Shown here in pieces: positions 34,529 through 42,792 of a stretch of DNA of 43,094 bases. Under the pieces are notes generated by a model. That model worked only from the letters and a program-made list of their open reading frames with translations. It did no database searches and had not been told where the DNA came from. Location: positions 1-43,094 of the forward strand of contig JBMYRC010000019.1 in the NCBI GenBank assembly GCA_049601975.1, read 5' to 3'. This DNA is from UBA6544 sp049601975. Lineage in GTDB: Bacteria; Pseudomonadota; Alphaproteobacteria; UBA8366. Numbering within the stretch: position 1 is the first letter of the stretch; each line of letters begins with the position of its first letter. The position numbers and the translations under genes were made by a program.

Positions 34529-35496
34529 GTCAATCCGAACCTCTTTTCGAGCGTATGGCGCTGATCGGCCTCGGCTTGCTTGGCTCTTCCCTGGCGCTTG
34601 TCGCGAAACGCAAAGGTCTAGCTGGGCATGTTGCCGGCTCCACCCGCAGCAAGGAGACACGGGACCGCGCGTATGAGCTCGGTTTTCTCGACAGCGTGCA
34701 TGAGACGGCCTTAGAAGCTGTAGCAGGTGCGGACCTCGTGGTCTTGTGCTCGCCGGTCGGCACCTATGGTGATTTGGCTGAAGCGATGGCGCCGGGCTTA
34801 CGACGAGGGGCTATCGTGACGGATGTCGGATCGGTCAAGCAGGCCGTGGTCCGCGATGTGGGGCCGCATATGCCGGCGGGTGTGTATTTGGTGCCAGGGC
34901 ATCCGGTCGCCGGCACCGAACAGTCGGGTCCCGACGCAGGTTTTGCCGAGTTGTTCGAGGATCGTTATTGCATTTTGACGCCGCCGCCTGGGACCGATGA
35001 GGTGGCGATCGAGAAGATCGCGGAATTTTGGCGTCGCGCTGGTAGCATGATAGAGATCATGGATCCCCATCACCACGACCGGGTTTTGGCCATCACCTCG
35101 CATTTGCCGCATTTAATCGCTTACACGATTGTCGGCACCGCTAGTGATTTAGAAACTCAGCTGCTTCGTGAAGCGGCCGAGAACAGTGATGTGGTCCGGA
35201 CCCGGGAAGTCATCCGTTATTCGGCCGGTGGGTTCCGGGATTTCACGCGCATCGCGGCGTCACCGCCGGAGATGTGGCGTGATATTTTTCTGAACAACCG
35301 AGAGACCGTTTTGGAAATGCTGGGCCGTTTCACCGAGGATTTAACGGCGCTACAGCGCGCCATTCGGTGGGGTGAGGGCGATAAGCTCTACGATTGGTTC
35401 GAGCGGACCCGCGGAATTCGCCAAGGAGTCGTGGATATGCGCCAGGCGGGAAGCTTCAATCCTGTCGAGCAGAAGGACGAGCCGGAGACTGAGTGA
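34525..35496 (+). CDS. tyrA: Prephenate/arogenate dehydrogenase
   Basis: This 323-residue TyrA-family enzyme makes 4-hydroxyphenylpyruvate or tyrosine by oxidative decarboxylation. The NAD(P) loop GLGLLGSS lies at 15-22. The characteristic VPGHPVAGTEQSGPDAGF segment contains H126, equivalent to the catalytic histidine. Further signatures are DVGSVKQ (100-106) and SHLPHLIAYT. The C-terminal helical dimerisation domain is complete. No chorismate-mutase or ACT domain is fused, as expected since a mutase is encoded two genes upstream. Its last 41 bases overlap the convergent DUF2125-type gene. Confidence 0.9.
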   Translation: MSQSEPLFERMALIGLGLLGSSLALVAKRKGLAGHVAGSTRSKETRDRAYELGFLDSVHETALEAVAGADLVVLCSPVGTYGDLAEAMAPGLRRGAIVTDVGSVKQAVVRDVGPHMPAGVYLVPGHPVAGTEQSGPDAGFAELFEDRYCILTPPPGTDEVAIEKIAEFWRRAGSMIEIMDPHHHDRVLAITSHLPHLIAYTIVGTASDLETQLLREAAENSDVVRTREVIRYSAGGFRDFTRIAASPPEMWRDIFLNNRETVLEMLGRFTEDLTALQRAIRWGEGDKLYDWFERTRGIRQGVVDMRQAGSFNPVEQKDEPETE

Positions 35497-36523
35497 GCAG
35501 CGGTGGCAAATCCGCGAGCTTTATGGGTCCGAGGAAGAAGGCGCCGTCTTGCGCGGTTATCGGGACCGTCAGGACCCGTCGCCCGTCGCTCGGTGATGTC
35601 TTTGCCAATAAATTCAGTGTGACACGAGATGCTGGTAGGATGTCTCGGCGTAGTAGATTGGCTTCGGCCAATGCTTCCAGAGTTTCCTCGTAGCCGCGAA
35701 TGTCCGCGGTCAACGCACCAATCGGCCGCATCCGGGTATCGAGCGCCATGGTGCCGTTGGCCCGAAGGTCGAGTGCGCCCCAAATCATATTCAGCCAATG
35801 AACTTCGAGGGTTCCACCCGAGCGGCGCCATTCCGAAATCGCGTGGAAAACGGTGTTGCCGTCAAGTGGGCTGAGAAAAACCACCTTGGCTTTGATACTG
35901 CCGATGGTGTCGCCGAGGATTGGGGCGTGTAGTGCCGCCAGTGCAATTTGTTCCGCCGCGACGCTAATTTCGAAAGCCGGTTCGGTGTGCGCGATCGGCG
36001 GGTGGTCAGGTCGAACAATATTCGCCAAGACACGGTTTGTTTTTATCAGATTTCCGCGATCCGCTTCAGTAATTTGGACACCCTTCAACACCAAGGATAG
36101 CGCCTCTAAATTTCCCGAATCGCCGATCACCGCGACACCTTCAATGCCGGTGGTATTGGCGGTAAAATCACCTTCATCCTCTTGGCCGCGATAACGCATC
36201 TGCTGGGCGCCGAACGCCTCAAGCCGGTATCGCCTCATATCCCAAGGTTGGAGGTCCAAGTGCAGTTTCTCGCTCCGCCAAGACAGTCCGACTGCAGGAT
36301 TGGATGCGTCAGGCGCAGAGATCTTGATGCGCACGAGGAATGGGAATCCCGTGGTCTTGATTGGACCGTGATTGACGGTGAAACCATCTCGCCGTTGCTC
36401 GTCAATCCAGTTATGAAGAAGCTCCTCGCCGATTGACGCCGTATAGAGCCAATAGGCGGGATAGCCGAACAAGACGAAGGCCAATAGAATCGCCGGCCCG
36501 ATAAGCACGCGTTTTGAAAGCAT
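35456..36523 (-). CDS. DUF2125-type membrane-anchored protein
   Basis: This protein has 355 residues from the ATG at 36523 (MLSKRVLIGPAILLAFVLFGYPAYWLY), preceded by an AGGAG site six bases away; the open frame before it is not used. One N-terminal membrane helix (about 7-27) anchors a large periplasmic domain. Its repeated beta-rich segments (FTVNHGPIKTTGFPFLVRIKI, GLSWRSEKLHLDLQPWDM, GALDLRANGTMALDTRMRPIGALTADIRGY) match the alphaproteobacterial DUF2125 family, of unknown function and often next to tyrA. Its architecture resembles AsmA-like proteins that touch the outer envelope. Its 3' end overlaps that of the dehydrogenase gene on the opposite strand. Confidence 0.75.
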   Translation of the reverse strand: MLSKRVLIGPAILLAFVLFGYPAYWLYTASIGEELLHNWIDEQRRDGFTVNHGPIKTTGFPFLVRIKISAPDASNPAVGLSWRSEKLHLDLQPWDMRRYRLEAFGAQQMRYRGQEDEGDFTANTTGIEGVAVIGDSGNLEALSLVLKGVQITEADRGNLIKTNRVLANIVRPDHPPIAHTEPAFEISVAAEQIALAALHAPILGDTIGSIKAKVVFLSPLDGNTVFHAISEWRRSGGTLEVHWLNMIWGALDLRANGTMALDTRMRPIGALTADIRGYEETLEALAEANLLRRDILPASRVTLNLLAKTSPSDGRRVLTVPITAQDGAFFLGPIKLADLPPLLTQSPARPSARQD

Positions 36524-36619
36524 GGACACTCCTGGCGCCAATACTTATAAGGCGGGACAGGCGGCGTAAAGTGTCCTCATTTTGGCGCGGCCGAAACTTC
36601 TGAATGTAAGAGTCAGTTT

Positions 36620-37261
36620 ATGGTAGAGAGCCGATTCAAATCGAATATGACGCTTCTCTCTACTTGGCGCAGTCCGGCGCAGAATGAAAAATTGAAACAA
36701 GATTGGCTCGACACCGTGCCGGCGGCGGAATCCGCTTGGATTTTCGCTTATGGATCGTTGCTATGGGATCCGGGGTTTGAGTATGAGGAATCACGCCCGG
36801 CCACGATTTACGGGTATCATCGCCGGTTCTGCATTTACTCACACATCTACCGCGGCACACCGAAGCGACCGGGATTGGTCTTTGGGCTCGATCGTGGCGG
36901 CTCCTGCCGGGGACGTGTCTTCCGGGTGGCACCCGATGCGGCGCGTCAAGTGTTGGGCGTGATTTGGGACCGAGAGATGGTCTACCGTGTCTACTTGCCG
37001 CGGACACTCAGTGCTCATGCGGAGGAGGATCGCATTGAGTGCCGCACGTTCGTTGCCAATCCAAGTCACGAGCAATATGCGGGGAAGATGGACGTGATGC
37101 ATACGGCCGCGATGATCGCAGGCGCTTCCGGCAAGGCAGGGGCCAACAGCGATTATCTGGACAACACGCTTTCTCATTTGCAAGAATTGGGTTTGCAGGA
37201 CGGTCGATTATTGCGGTTACGGACGGAAGTCCGACGTTATCTTGATGAGCGAAGATGCTGA
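36620..37261 (+). CDS. chaC: ChaC-type gamma-glutamylcyclotransferase
   Basis: This 213-residue protein has the ChaC/GGCT signature YGSLLWDPGF (44-53) and a likely catalytic glutamate at E119 (WDREMVYRVYLPR), followed by the basic TGRTYSH-like stretch HYRRF earlier and ANPSHEQYAG. ChaC enzymes cleave gamma-glutamyl bonds, mainly of glutathione, to give 5-oxoproline and Cys-Gly. The start at 36620 lacks a clear ribosome site; the next ATG (36647) is not better. The stop overlaps the start of the HD-domain pseudogene (ATG at 37255). The divergent neighbour is the DUF2125-type gene. Confidence 0.85.
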   Translation: MVESRFKSNMTLLSTWRSPAQNEKLKQDWLDTVPAAESAWIFAYGSLLWDPGFEYEESRPATIYGYHRRFCIYSHIYRGTPKRPGLVFGLDRGGSCRGRVFRVAPDAARQVLGVIWDREMVYRVYLPRTLSAHAEEDRIECRTFVANPSHEQYAGKMDVMHTAAMIAGASGKAGANSDYLDNTLSHLQELGLQDGRLLRLRTEVRRYLDERRC

Positions 37262-37843
37262 CCGCCCGCTTCGCCGACGCTCTGTCATGTGCGCAGGACT
37301 GGCATCGCCCACAGATGCGCAAAGGCAGCTCTGCTCCGTATATCGCGCATTTGCTCTCTGTTGCGGCGCTCGTTCTCGAAGCCGGCGGCACCGAGGATGA
37401 GGCGATTGCCAGTTTATTGCATGACTCCATTGAGGATCAAGGAGGATCGGCCGTAGGCGAAACTATTTCCGCAAAGTTTGGCCCCAACGTATTGGCTATT
37501 TATTGTGCGCGAGTGTTCCGATTGGGATGGTGATGGAGCCAAGCCGTCGTGGCGGCAACGTAAGGAGAGCTTTGTTGCGTCCATTGCCGAGATTTAAGCA
37601 CCCGGCCGGCTCGTCCTGGCTGCTGACAAATTACATAATGCCCGTGATTTGCGCGAGGGTTACCGGGTGTTAGGCGACGGTCTCTGGCACAGATTCAATG
37701 GCGGTAGGACAGGTAGGTTGTGTTATTACCGTGCCGTGGCGGATGCATTGGAGCAGGCGTTGGCACCGAAACGCATCGTGGACGAATTGCAGCGGGTCGT
37801 CAGGGAACTCGAAGAGCTGGCGGCGGTGGGACATAAGTCATGA
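37255..37843 (+). pseudogene. HD-domain phosphohydrolase (RelA/SpoT-like HD_4), broken
   Basis: The reading frame starts inside the chaC stop region with MLTARFADALSCAQDWH and shows HD motifs (Y-I-A-H-LL, then LLHDSIED with the metal-binding His-Asp). At about 37501 a four-base TATT duplication shifts the frame; removing it restores VLAIVRECSDWDGDG. The frame is then cut by TAA at 37595-37597 (relatives read on into APGRLVLAADKLHNARDLREGY) and ends at 37843. Intact relatives are (p)ppGpp-hydrolase-like metal-dependent phosphohydrolases of small size. The two lesions make the product non-functional. Confidence 0.8.
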
Positions 37844-39389
37844 AGCGGCAAGGGGCAAACTATCTGGATGGTTGGCGCGTGCGCGTACACTAGGCCTAGT
37901 CTACGCGGCCCTTTGCGGCATGCTGATCTCCTCGGCTTGGTTTTCGGGCATCGCCACCGCACAAATCATCGAACCGTCTCGTCCGTTCAGTCACATCGTT
38001 AGCGATTAGAATGCGACCTTCGAGCGGGTGAAACGATATCTTCAAGGGACGAGTTTCCCGAATTCAGCGACGCGGGCCAACCGTACGGTCCTCACTAAGG
38101 TGACGAGCCGCGCGCAAAAAGCAAAAACCCAAGCGTCAAAAAAAACTATCGGATTTTCAAGGCCTCTTGGCGGCCTTGGGACGGGCACCGACTTAGGATC
38201 AGCCGGGTGAAGCCGTGACGGTTGGCAAGCAACGAGAATAATACAATAACGATCTGGTGTTCTATAAAACGCGCGTACATCGGGCCGAGCTCGCCTTGGC
38301 CCATGCGGCGCAGCTCGATTCTAGTTTGGCTGAACTCGCGACCCCAAAACTGGTCCGACAATTGTTGAGCGAGCAGCCGACCCCCTTCGAAGGTGAGACT
38401 TATACAGCAGCGTTGAGCGATGCGTTCTGAATTATTCAAGCCATTGCCGTGGCGCCATTTGATTTGTGGGCGGGATTGCGGGACAAGCAAAGGGCGTTGG
38501 GAAAAGGTGTGCGCCTGTTCTTGGTCTTCGGATTGGTTTTGATTGCGCCTATATGGGGTGTCCCCCATGACGAACTCTCCCGCTGGGCCATTGCCGCGCT
38601 GACGAGCTTTACCGTTGGCAATGTTCGTATTTCCTTGCTCGACACTGCCATTGCTTTGGCGATCTTTATCGGCCTGATGTTGGCCACTAGGATGTTTCAG
38701 CGTGTCTTATCCGACCGAGTGCTGCCGCAAACCCAGCTGGAGCCCGGTATCCAACACTCCGTCGCCGCGGGATTCGGATATGTCGGAATCGTCATTGCGG
38801 CCGCTGTTGGAATTACGACGCTTGGGTTCGATCTCTCGAACATCGCGGGCGCTCTTTCCGTGGGAATCGGTTTTGGTCTGCAGAATATTGTCAATAACTT
38901 TGTCTTGGGATTGATTCTGCTGATCGAACGGCCGATCAAGGTCGGCGATTGGGTTTTCGTCGCCGGTAATGAAGGATTGGTGCGACGTATAACCGTGCGC
39001 GCAACGGAAATTCAAACCTTCCAACGCGCCTCGGTGATCGTACCGAATGCGAAGTTCTTGTCGAACTACCTCACCAACTGGACCCACAAGGATCGCAACG
39101 GGCGTATCGAAATTGCGATTGGAGTCGCTTACGGCAGCGACGTTCAACATGTTGAAGAGCTGCTGTCAAGCATCGCGAAGACACATGATGAGGTCATGGC
39201 GGTGCCGGAGCCCTTCGTTCTGTTCATAAATTTCGTTGGTAGCAGCCTCGATTTCGAACTTCGCTGTTATACAGAAAACGTGACCCGGCGAATGCGGATC
39301 GCCAGTGCGCTCAGGTTCGAGATCGACGCAGCGTTCCGAGAGGCCGATATCGAGATACCTTTCCCGCAGCATGCAGTTCATATGGCGCC
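37840..39389 (+). pseudogene. DUF3772-MscS mechanosensitive channel, decayed; MscS core still open
   Basis: The ATG at 37840 overlaps the HD stop (ATGA). A signal-peptide-like stretch (LVYAALCGMLISSAWFSG) is in another frame (one-base shift after about 15 bases). The frame is then interrupted by TAG at 38007-38009 and more stops, including TGA at 38428-38430. Remains of the periplasmic DUF3772 domain are visible (NATFERVKRYLQ, LVRQLLSEQPTPF). The first membrane helices are missing. From about 38449 the MscS channel core is uninterrupted: two helices, the pore helix GALSVGIGFGLQNIVNNFVLG and the beta domain (VGDWVFVAG, VIVPNAKFLSNYLTNWTH). A GTG at 38449 could start an MscS-only protein, but no ribosome site is present. 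The 3' end runs into the nrdJ fragment near 39384. Confidence 0.78.
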
Positions 39390-39605
39390 CGCCAGAATGC
39401 GGCCAGCGGGTAGAAAGCGAAGTTCCGATAAAGCGTCAAAAAACCGGCGGTGCCAATAAGCTGGCTCACGCTCGGGTGCAGACAACGCCGTGGCGACACG
39501 GCTCCAAGTCTCCGCAACGGTCTTCTCGACGGTGGCCAATTTGTTGCCTGAATACCGGTACTGCATCTCACAGATTTGATGGGAGATGTCAGTCATCTTG
39601 CTCAT
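39378..39605 (-). pseudogene. nrdJ: 5' fragment of adenosylcobalamin-dependent (class II) ribonucleotide reductase
   Basis: Only the first ~70 residues remain. They include ISHQICEMQYRYSGN, VEKTVAETWSRVATAL, FFDALSELRFLPAGRILAGA, which match the start of alphaproteobacterial NrdJ (ribonucleotide reductase, reducing ribonucleotides with B12). The start MSKMTDISHQ at 39605 has a GAGG site upstream. Directly after FLPAGRILAGA the sequence turns into the opposite strand of the MscS gene, at a GGCGCC (39384-39389), and a TGA closes the frame at 39378. A full NrdJ has hundreds of residues, so most of the gene is gone. This is a breakpoint remnant, and a functional copy is expected elsewhere in the genome. 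Confidence 0.82.
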
Positions 39606-39675
39606 CTGGTCTTATCCTCGCGTGGCCCATGCCGGGGGAAGACGTCAATAAGCCTAGATCGAGGTTAAAAGGGGG

Positions 39676-40425
39676 TCAATCGGCGATTTGGTCACCGACT
39701 CCGAATTCCCGCCGCGCTTCTTCCTCGATCCGAGTTGTGGCTGGCTCAATGGATTCTTCCAGTAGAGTCGAAAATTCACGGCGGCGCAGGCCCGGTTCTA
39801 TCACCGGTAGGAATTCGATCACGACGGTTCCTGGATGTTTCAGGAATGTCCGTCGGGGCCAAAACATGCCGGAATTCAGAGCGGTTGGCACGACCGGCAC
39901 GTTGCATTGCGTGTAGAGCGCGGCAACGCCCGGTAAATACGGATTCCGCGCGCCGGGCGGCGTGCGGGTGCCTTGCGGGAATATGATGATGGAGCGACCC
40001 GCATTGAGGTGCGCCTTGCAGCTGGCGACCAATCGCTTGAGCGTACTGGCCCCGCCTTTCCGGTCGATACCGATCATACCCACGCGCCACAGAAACCAGC
40101 CGAAGAATGGGAACGAGAACAGCTCCCGTTTCACGACATAGGCGCAGTCGAGGACGATAATGTTGTAAATCAGCGTATCCCAAGCCGATTGATGCTTCGA
40201 GGCAACGATAAAGGGGCCATCCGTGGGCAAATTCTCACAGCCGCGTATTTCGTACTCAATCCCCATTATTTTGCGGACCACCCAAATACAACTGCGACAC
40301 CAGGAGAGGCAGCAACGCCAGAAAAACCGACGGCTCCCCAGCATGAGCGGCAGATAGAGCGGGCTTAGGAGCGTTGCCCAAAAATAGAAGACTATGGCGA
40401 AAAGGGTCGAACGAAGGGCTATCAC
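39676..40425 (-). CDS. plsC: 1-acyl-sn-glycerol-3-phosphate acyltransferase
   Basis: This 249-residue membrane-bound acyltransferase makes phosphatidic acid from lysophosphatidic acid. The catalytic H(X4)D motif is H78-QSAW-D83 in SKHQSAWDT, followed by the second block (ELFSFPFFGWFLWRVGMIGIDR) and FPQGTR at 149-154. This block is usually FPEGTR, with the glutamate replaced by glutamine. The N-terminal helix (about 8-30) anchors it to the inner membrane. It is on the same strand as, and 11 bases downstream of, the YdcF-type gene, and close to ftsX/ftsE. This order (ftsE-ftsX-ydcF-plsC) is common in alphaproteobacteria and links envelope growth to lipid synthesis. Confidence 0.9.
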   Translation of the reverse strand: MIALRSTLFAIVFYFWATLLSPLYLPLMLGSRRFFWRCCLSWCRSCIWVVRKIMGIEYEIRGCENLPTDGPFIVASKHQSAWDTLIYNIIVLDCAYVVKRELFSFPFFGWFLWRVGMIGIDRKGGASTLKRLVASCKAHLNAGRSIIIFPQGTRTPPGARNPYLPGVAALYTQCNVPVVPTALNSGMFWPRRTFLKHPGTVVIEFLPVIEPGLRRREFSTLLEESIEPATTRIEEEARREFGVGDQIAD

Positions 40426-40435
40426 GGGCGATCTC

Positions 40436-41041
40436 TTAACCGGTCAAACGAGTGAGGATGTGTCGAGTTCTGGCGATTAAATACTTGGAATACTCACCTA
40501 GAATCAAACCCGCGGTGCCTGGCCACATCCACCATTTGTCCAGCTTAACTTGTTCGGGAAAGACTGGGTGTAACAGGATCGCGGTGTTGGGCATGACATG
40601 CCGAAACTCGATGACGCTTCGGGGCATATGGTAGGCGGCGGTCACGAGGCGCATGCTACGATATCCGTGTTTACCCATCCAGATTGCGGTTTCCGCAGCG
40701 TTTCCAGTCGTATCGTCAGCCTCGTGTCCGAGTGATATGCAACAAGCCGACTCCGTCGGTGACTGCCGGGCAAGGCGCAACAGTTTTTCCACGTCGACCC
40801 CTCGGTGGACACCGGAGACGAATAGCTTGCTCGCTTTGCCTTGTTGCAGCAATTTTAATCCAGTTTGTAGGCGCAAGCTGCCGCCAGTCAGGACGACGAT
40901 TGTGTCGGTAACAGTTACTGGATCTTCGATTTGTTTGGGAATGCTTTGTAAGAACGCAAACAGACCTGCGAGCCAGAATAAGAAACTGGCTCCGGCGATT
41001 CCTATAATAACTGTCCCATGTCGTTTCGATCGGCGTTGCAT
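40436..41041 (-). CDS. YdcF/DUF218 family membrane protein
   Basis: This protein has 201 residues from MQRRSKRHGTVIIGIAG; an upstream extension of the open frame overlaps ftsX and is discarded. There is one N-terminal membrane helix (10-32). The cytosol- or periplasm-facing domain carries the DUF218 signature VVLTGGSLRLQTGLKLL (49-65), SKLFVSGVHRGVD, SLGHEADDTTGNAAETAIWM and VTAAYHMPRSVIEF, matching YdcF-like proteins related to SanA/ElyC envelope factors. It starts 17 bases after the ftsX stop. Confidence 0.83.
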   Translation of the reverse strand: MQRRSKRHGTVIIGIAGASFLFWLAGLFAFLQSIPKQIEDPVTVTDTIVVLTGGSLRLQTGLKLLQQGKASKLFVSGVHRGVDVEKLLRLARQSPTESACCISLGHEADDTTGNAAETAIWMGKHGYRSMRLVTAAYHMPRSVIEFRHVMPNTAILLHPVFPEQVKLDKWWMWPGTAGLILGEYSKYLIARTRHILTRLTG

Positions 41042-41058
41042 GTGCGACGGTCCGTTCG

Positions 41059-41943
41059 TCAACTCATGCGGCGCAAGGCGCGCAAAATGGTAAACCGTGC
41101 TGTCAACATAGCACCGTAGGACTCGCCGATTGGAAGCATCGCGAGCAACAGCCAATGCCAATAGGCCAGAGTTGTCGGTGGCAGCAGGCTCGTTTCCAGG
41201 TCGTTGGTGAGGAGGGCAATGCCGAGAATCGTCGCCAAGGCGCTGGCCGTGCCGCCAATGCTGCCCTTCAAGCTCATACGGAAGGCGTGTTTCTGGAACT
41301 GGTCGGCGATGTAGGTATCCTGGGCACCGATCAGGTGCAGCACTTCGACAATTTCATAGTGGACCGCCAAGACGCTGCGGGTGGTAAAGACGATGGCTGC
41401 TAAGGTCACTGTCGATATCAGCAGTATGATGAGGATCGCCACAAACTCGACCGACCGGAATAGAACCAAAAGCGTGTTTAGCCATTGCTCGTGACTTTCT
41501 AGCGAGATGCCGGGAACCGTCGCTCCCAATCTGCGCGATAATTCATCGAAGTCGACATTGGCGCCATCGTGGAGTTGGACGTCGATGACCCGCGGCAACG
41601 GCAGATTGGATGTACCGGCACCGGTGCCCAACCAAGGCTCCAGCATTTCAGCGATCTCCGCCAGCGGAATAGGTCTCGCACTCTCCACGCCTTCGGTCTT
41701 TAATAGAATGCGAACTGCGGATACGATCCGCGAATCGGTCACGTCCGTCTTGTCACCTTCCGCAACCGGTACTTGCACGGTCAGGGATCCTTCTAGGCCT
41801 TGGCTCCATTCGCTGGCGATGTTCGAGAGCATAAGTGCTGCGGCGAAGGCGAGGGCGGCAAGATACGCCATGACACCTATGATCCAGGGAACCAATCTCG
41901 TCGACGCGTCTTCGGACAGCGGGAGGTCGTTGCGATCTGCCAT
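41059..41943 (-). CDS. ftsX: Cell-division protein FtsX
   Basis: This 294-residue permease-like protein with FtsE forms the FtsEX complex that controls peptidoglycan hydrolases at the septum. It has one N-terminal membrane helix (about 17-39), then a periplasmic domain with the variable extracellular loop (GSLTVQVPVAEGD ... VESARPIPLAEIAEMLEPWLG ... DVQLHDGANVDFDELS), and three C-terminal helices (near 165-190, 220-245 and 258-280). It starts six bases after the ftsE stop. The order and lengths are those of standard alphaproteobacterial ftsX. Confidence 0.92.
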   Translation of the reverse strand: MADRNDLPLSEDASTRLVPWIIGVMAYLAALAFAAALMLSNIASEWSQGLEGSLTVQVPVAEGDKTDVTDSRIVSAVRILLKTEGVESARPIPLAEIAEMLEPWLGTGAGTSNLPLPRVIDVQLHDGANVDFDELSRRLGATVPGISLESHEQWLNTLLVLFRSVEFVAILIILLISTVTLAAIVFTTRSVLAVHYEIVEVLHLIGAQDTYIADQFQKHAFRMSLKGSIGGTASALATILGIALLTNDLETSLLPPTTLAYWHWLLLAMLPIGESYGAMLTARFTILRALRRMS

Positions 41944-41949
41944 ATTGGC

Positions 41950-42627
41950 CTATTGTTTCTGAGATACCGGCGGGCGGGCATCAAGCCGACCATTCTCGAG
42001 ATGCAATTGTGGGTGTCCGAATCGTTTGACCAGGAACTCGTTATGGGTCGCGATGACGACAGTTGTTCCCATTCGATTGAGTTCCTCGAACAAATATAAC
42101 AAGCGGACGGCGATCTGATCGTCGACGTTTCCCGTCGGCTCATCCGCCAGCAATAGGCGTGGCCGTCCGATAACGGCGCGGGCGATCGCGACACGTTGTT
42201 GCTGTCCACCGGAGAGGGTTGGCGGCTTTGCCTCCAGGTGGTCTGCGAGGCCAACCCAACCGAGCAATTCTCCTACATGTTTTTGGATCATACTTTCAGC
42301 GGCGCCCGAAACACGAAGTGGCAGTGCGACATTATCGAATGTGGAAAGATGGTCGATCAGACGGAAATTCTGGAAAACGACGCCGATTTGACGGCGAATG
42401 GCCGGTAATTCAGCCTTTTCGATCGACGCCGCATTGCGGCAAAACAAACTAATCAGGCCCCGGCTCGGTCGCAAAGCAAGGTACATTAACTTAAGCAATG
42501 AGGATTTTCCGGCACCGCTGGGCCCGGTCACGAAGTGAAAGGAGCCATCCGGCAAATCAAACGTGATATCGCTTATGACTTCCGGACCGGTTCCGTAACG
42601 GACGCCGACATTTTCAAATTGAATCAC
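41950..42627 (-). CDS. ftsE: Cell-division ATP-binding protein FtsE
   Basis: This 225-residue ABC-type ATPase is partner of FtsX. The start is the GTG at 42627 (VIQFENVGVRYG), preceded by a GGGAG-type site; the longer open frame to 42768 has no family similarity. Walker A is GPSGAGKS at 35-42, the signature LSGGQQQR at 138-145, Walker B LLLADEPT at 158-165 and the switch histidine in IATHN. The Q-loop (VVFQNFRLID) and FtsE-typical D-loop (NVDD) are present. It is upstream of ftsX in the division operon and divergent from the zinc-ribbon gene. Confidence 0.93.
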   Translation of the reverse strand: MIQFENVGVRYGTGPEVISDITFDLPDGSFHFVTGPSGAGKSSLLKLMYLALRPSRGLISLFCRNAASIEKAELPAIRRQIGVVFQNFRLIDHLSTFDNVALPLRVSGAAESMIQKHVGELLGWVGLADHLEAKPPTLSGGQQQRVAIARAVIGRPRLLLADEPTGNVDDQIAVRLLYLFEELNRMGTTVVIATHNEFLVKRFGHPQLHLENGRLDARPPVSQKQ

Positions 42628-42792
42628 GCTGGTAGCGGTCTCCCGGCCCCCAGGGGGCCTAAATAAACGCGTTGCAGAGTAAGCGCTTTCATAAAGATTG
42701 ATTCTGGTGGAGCACCAGCGATCTTGCAAGTGGGGCGATCTACTCTTAATTTTGAATGCGATTAACAATTAATCATGTGGGCGGAAGCGCCA

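Noticed and set aside
38158..38178. Hairpin CAAGGCC-N7-GGCCTTG as a terminator or regulatory site
   Set aside because: It lies inside the decayed DUF3772 region, with no gene end nearby and no T-run.
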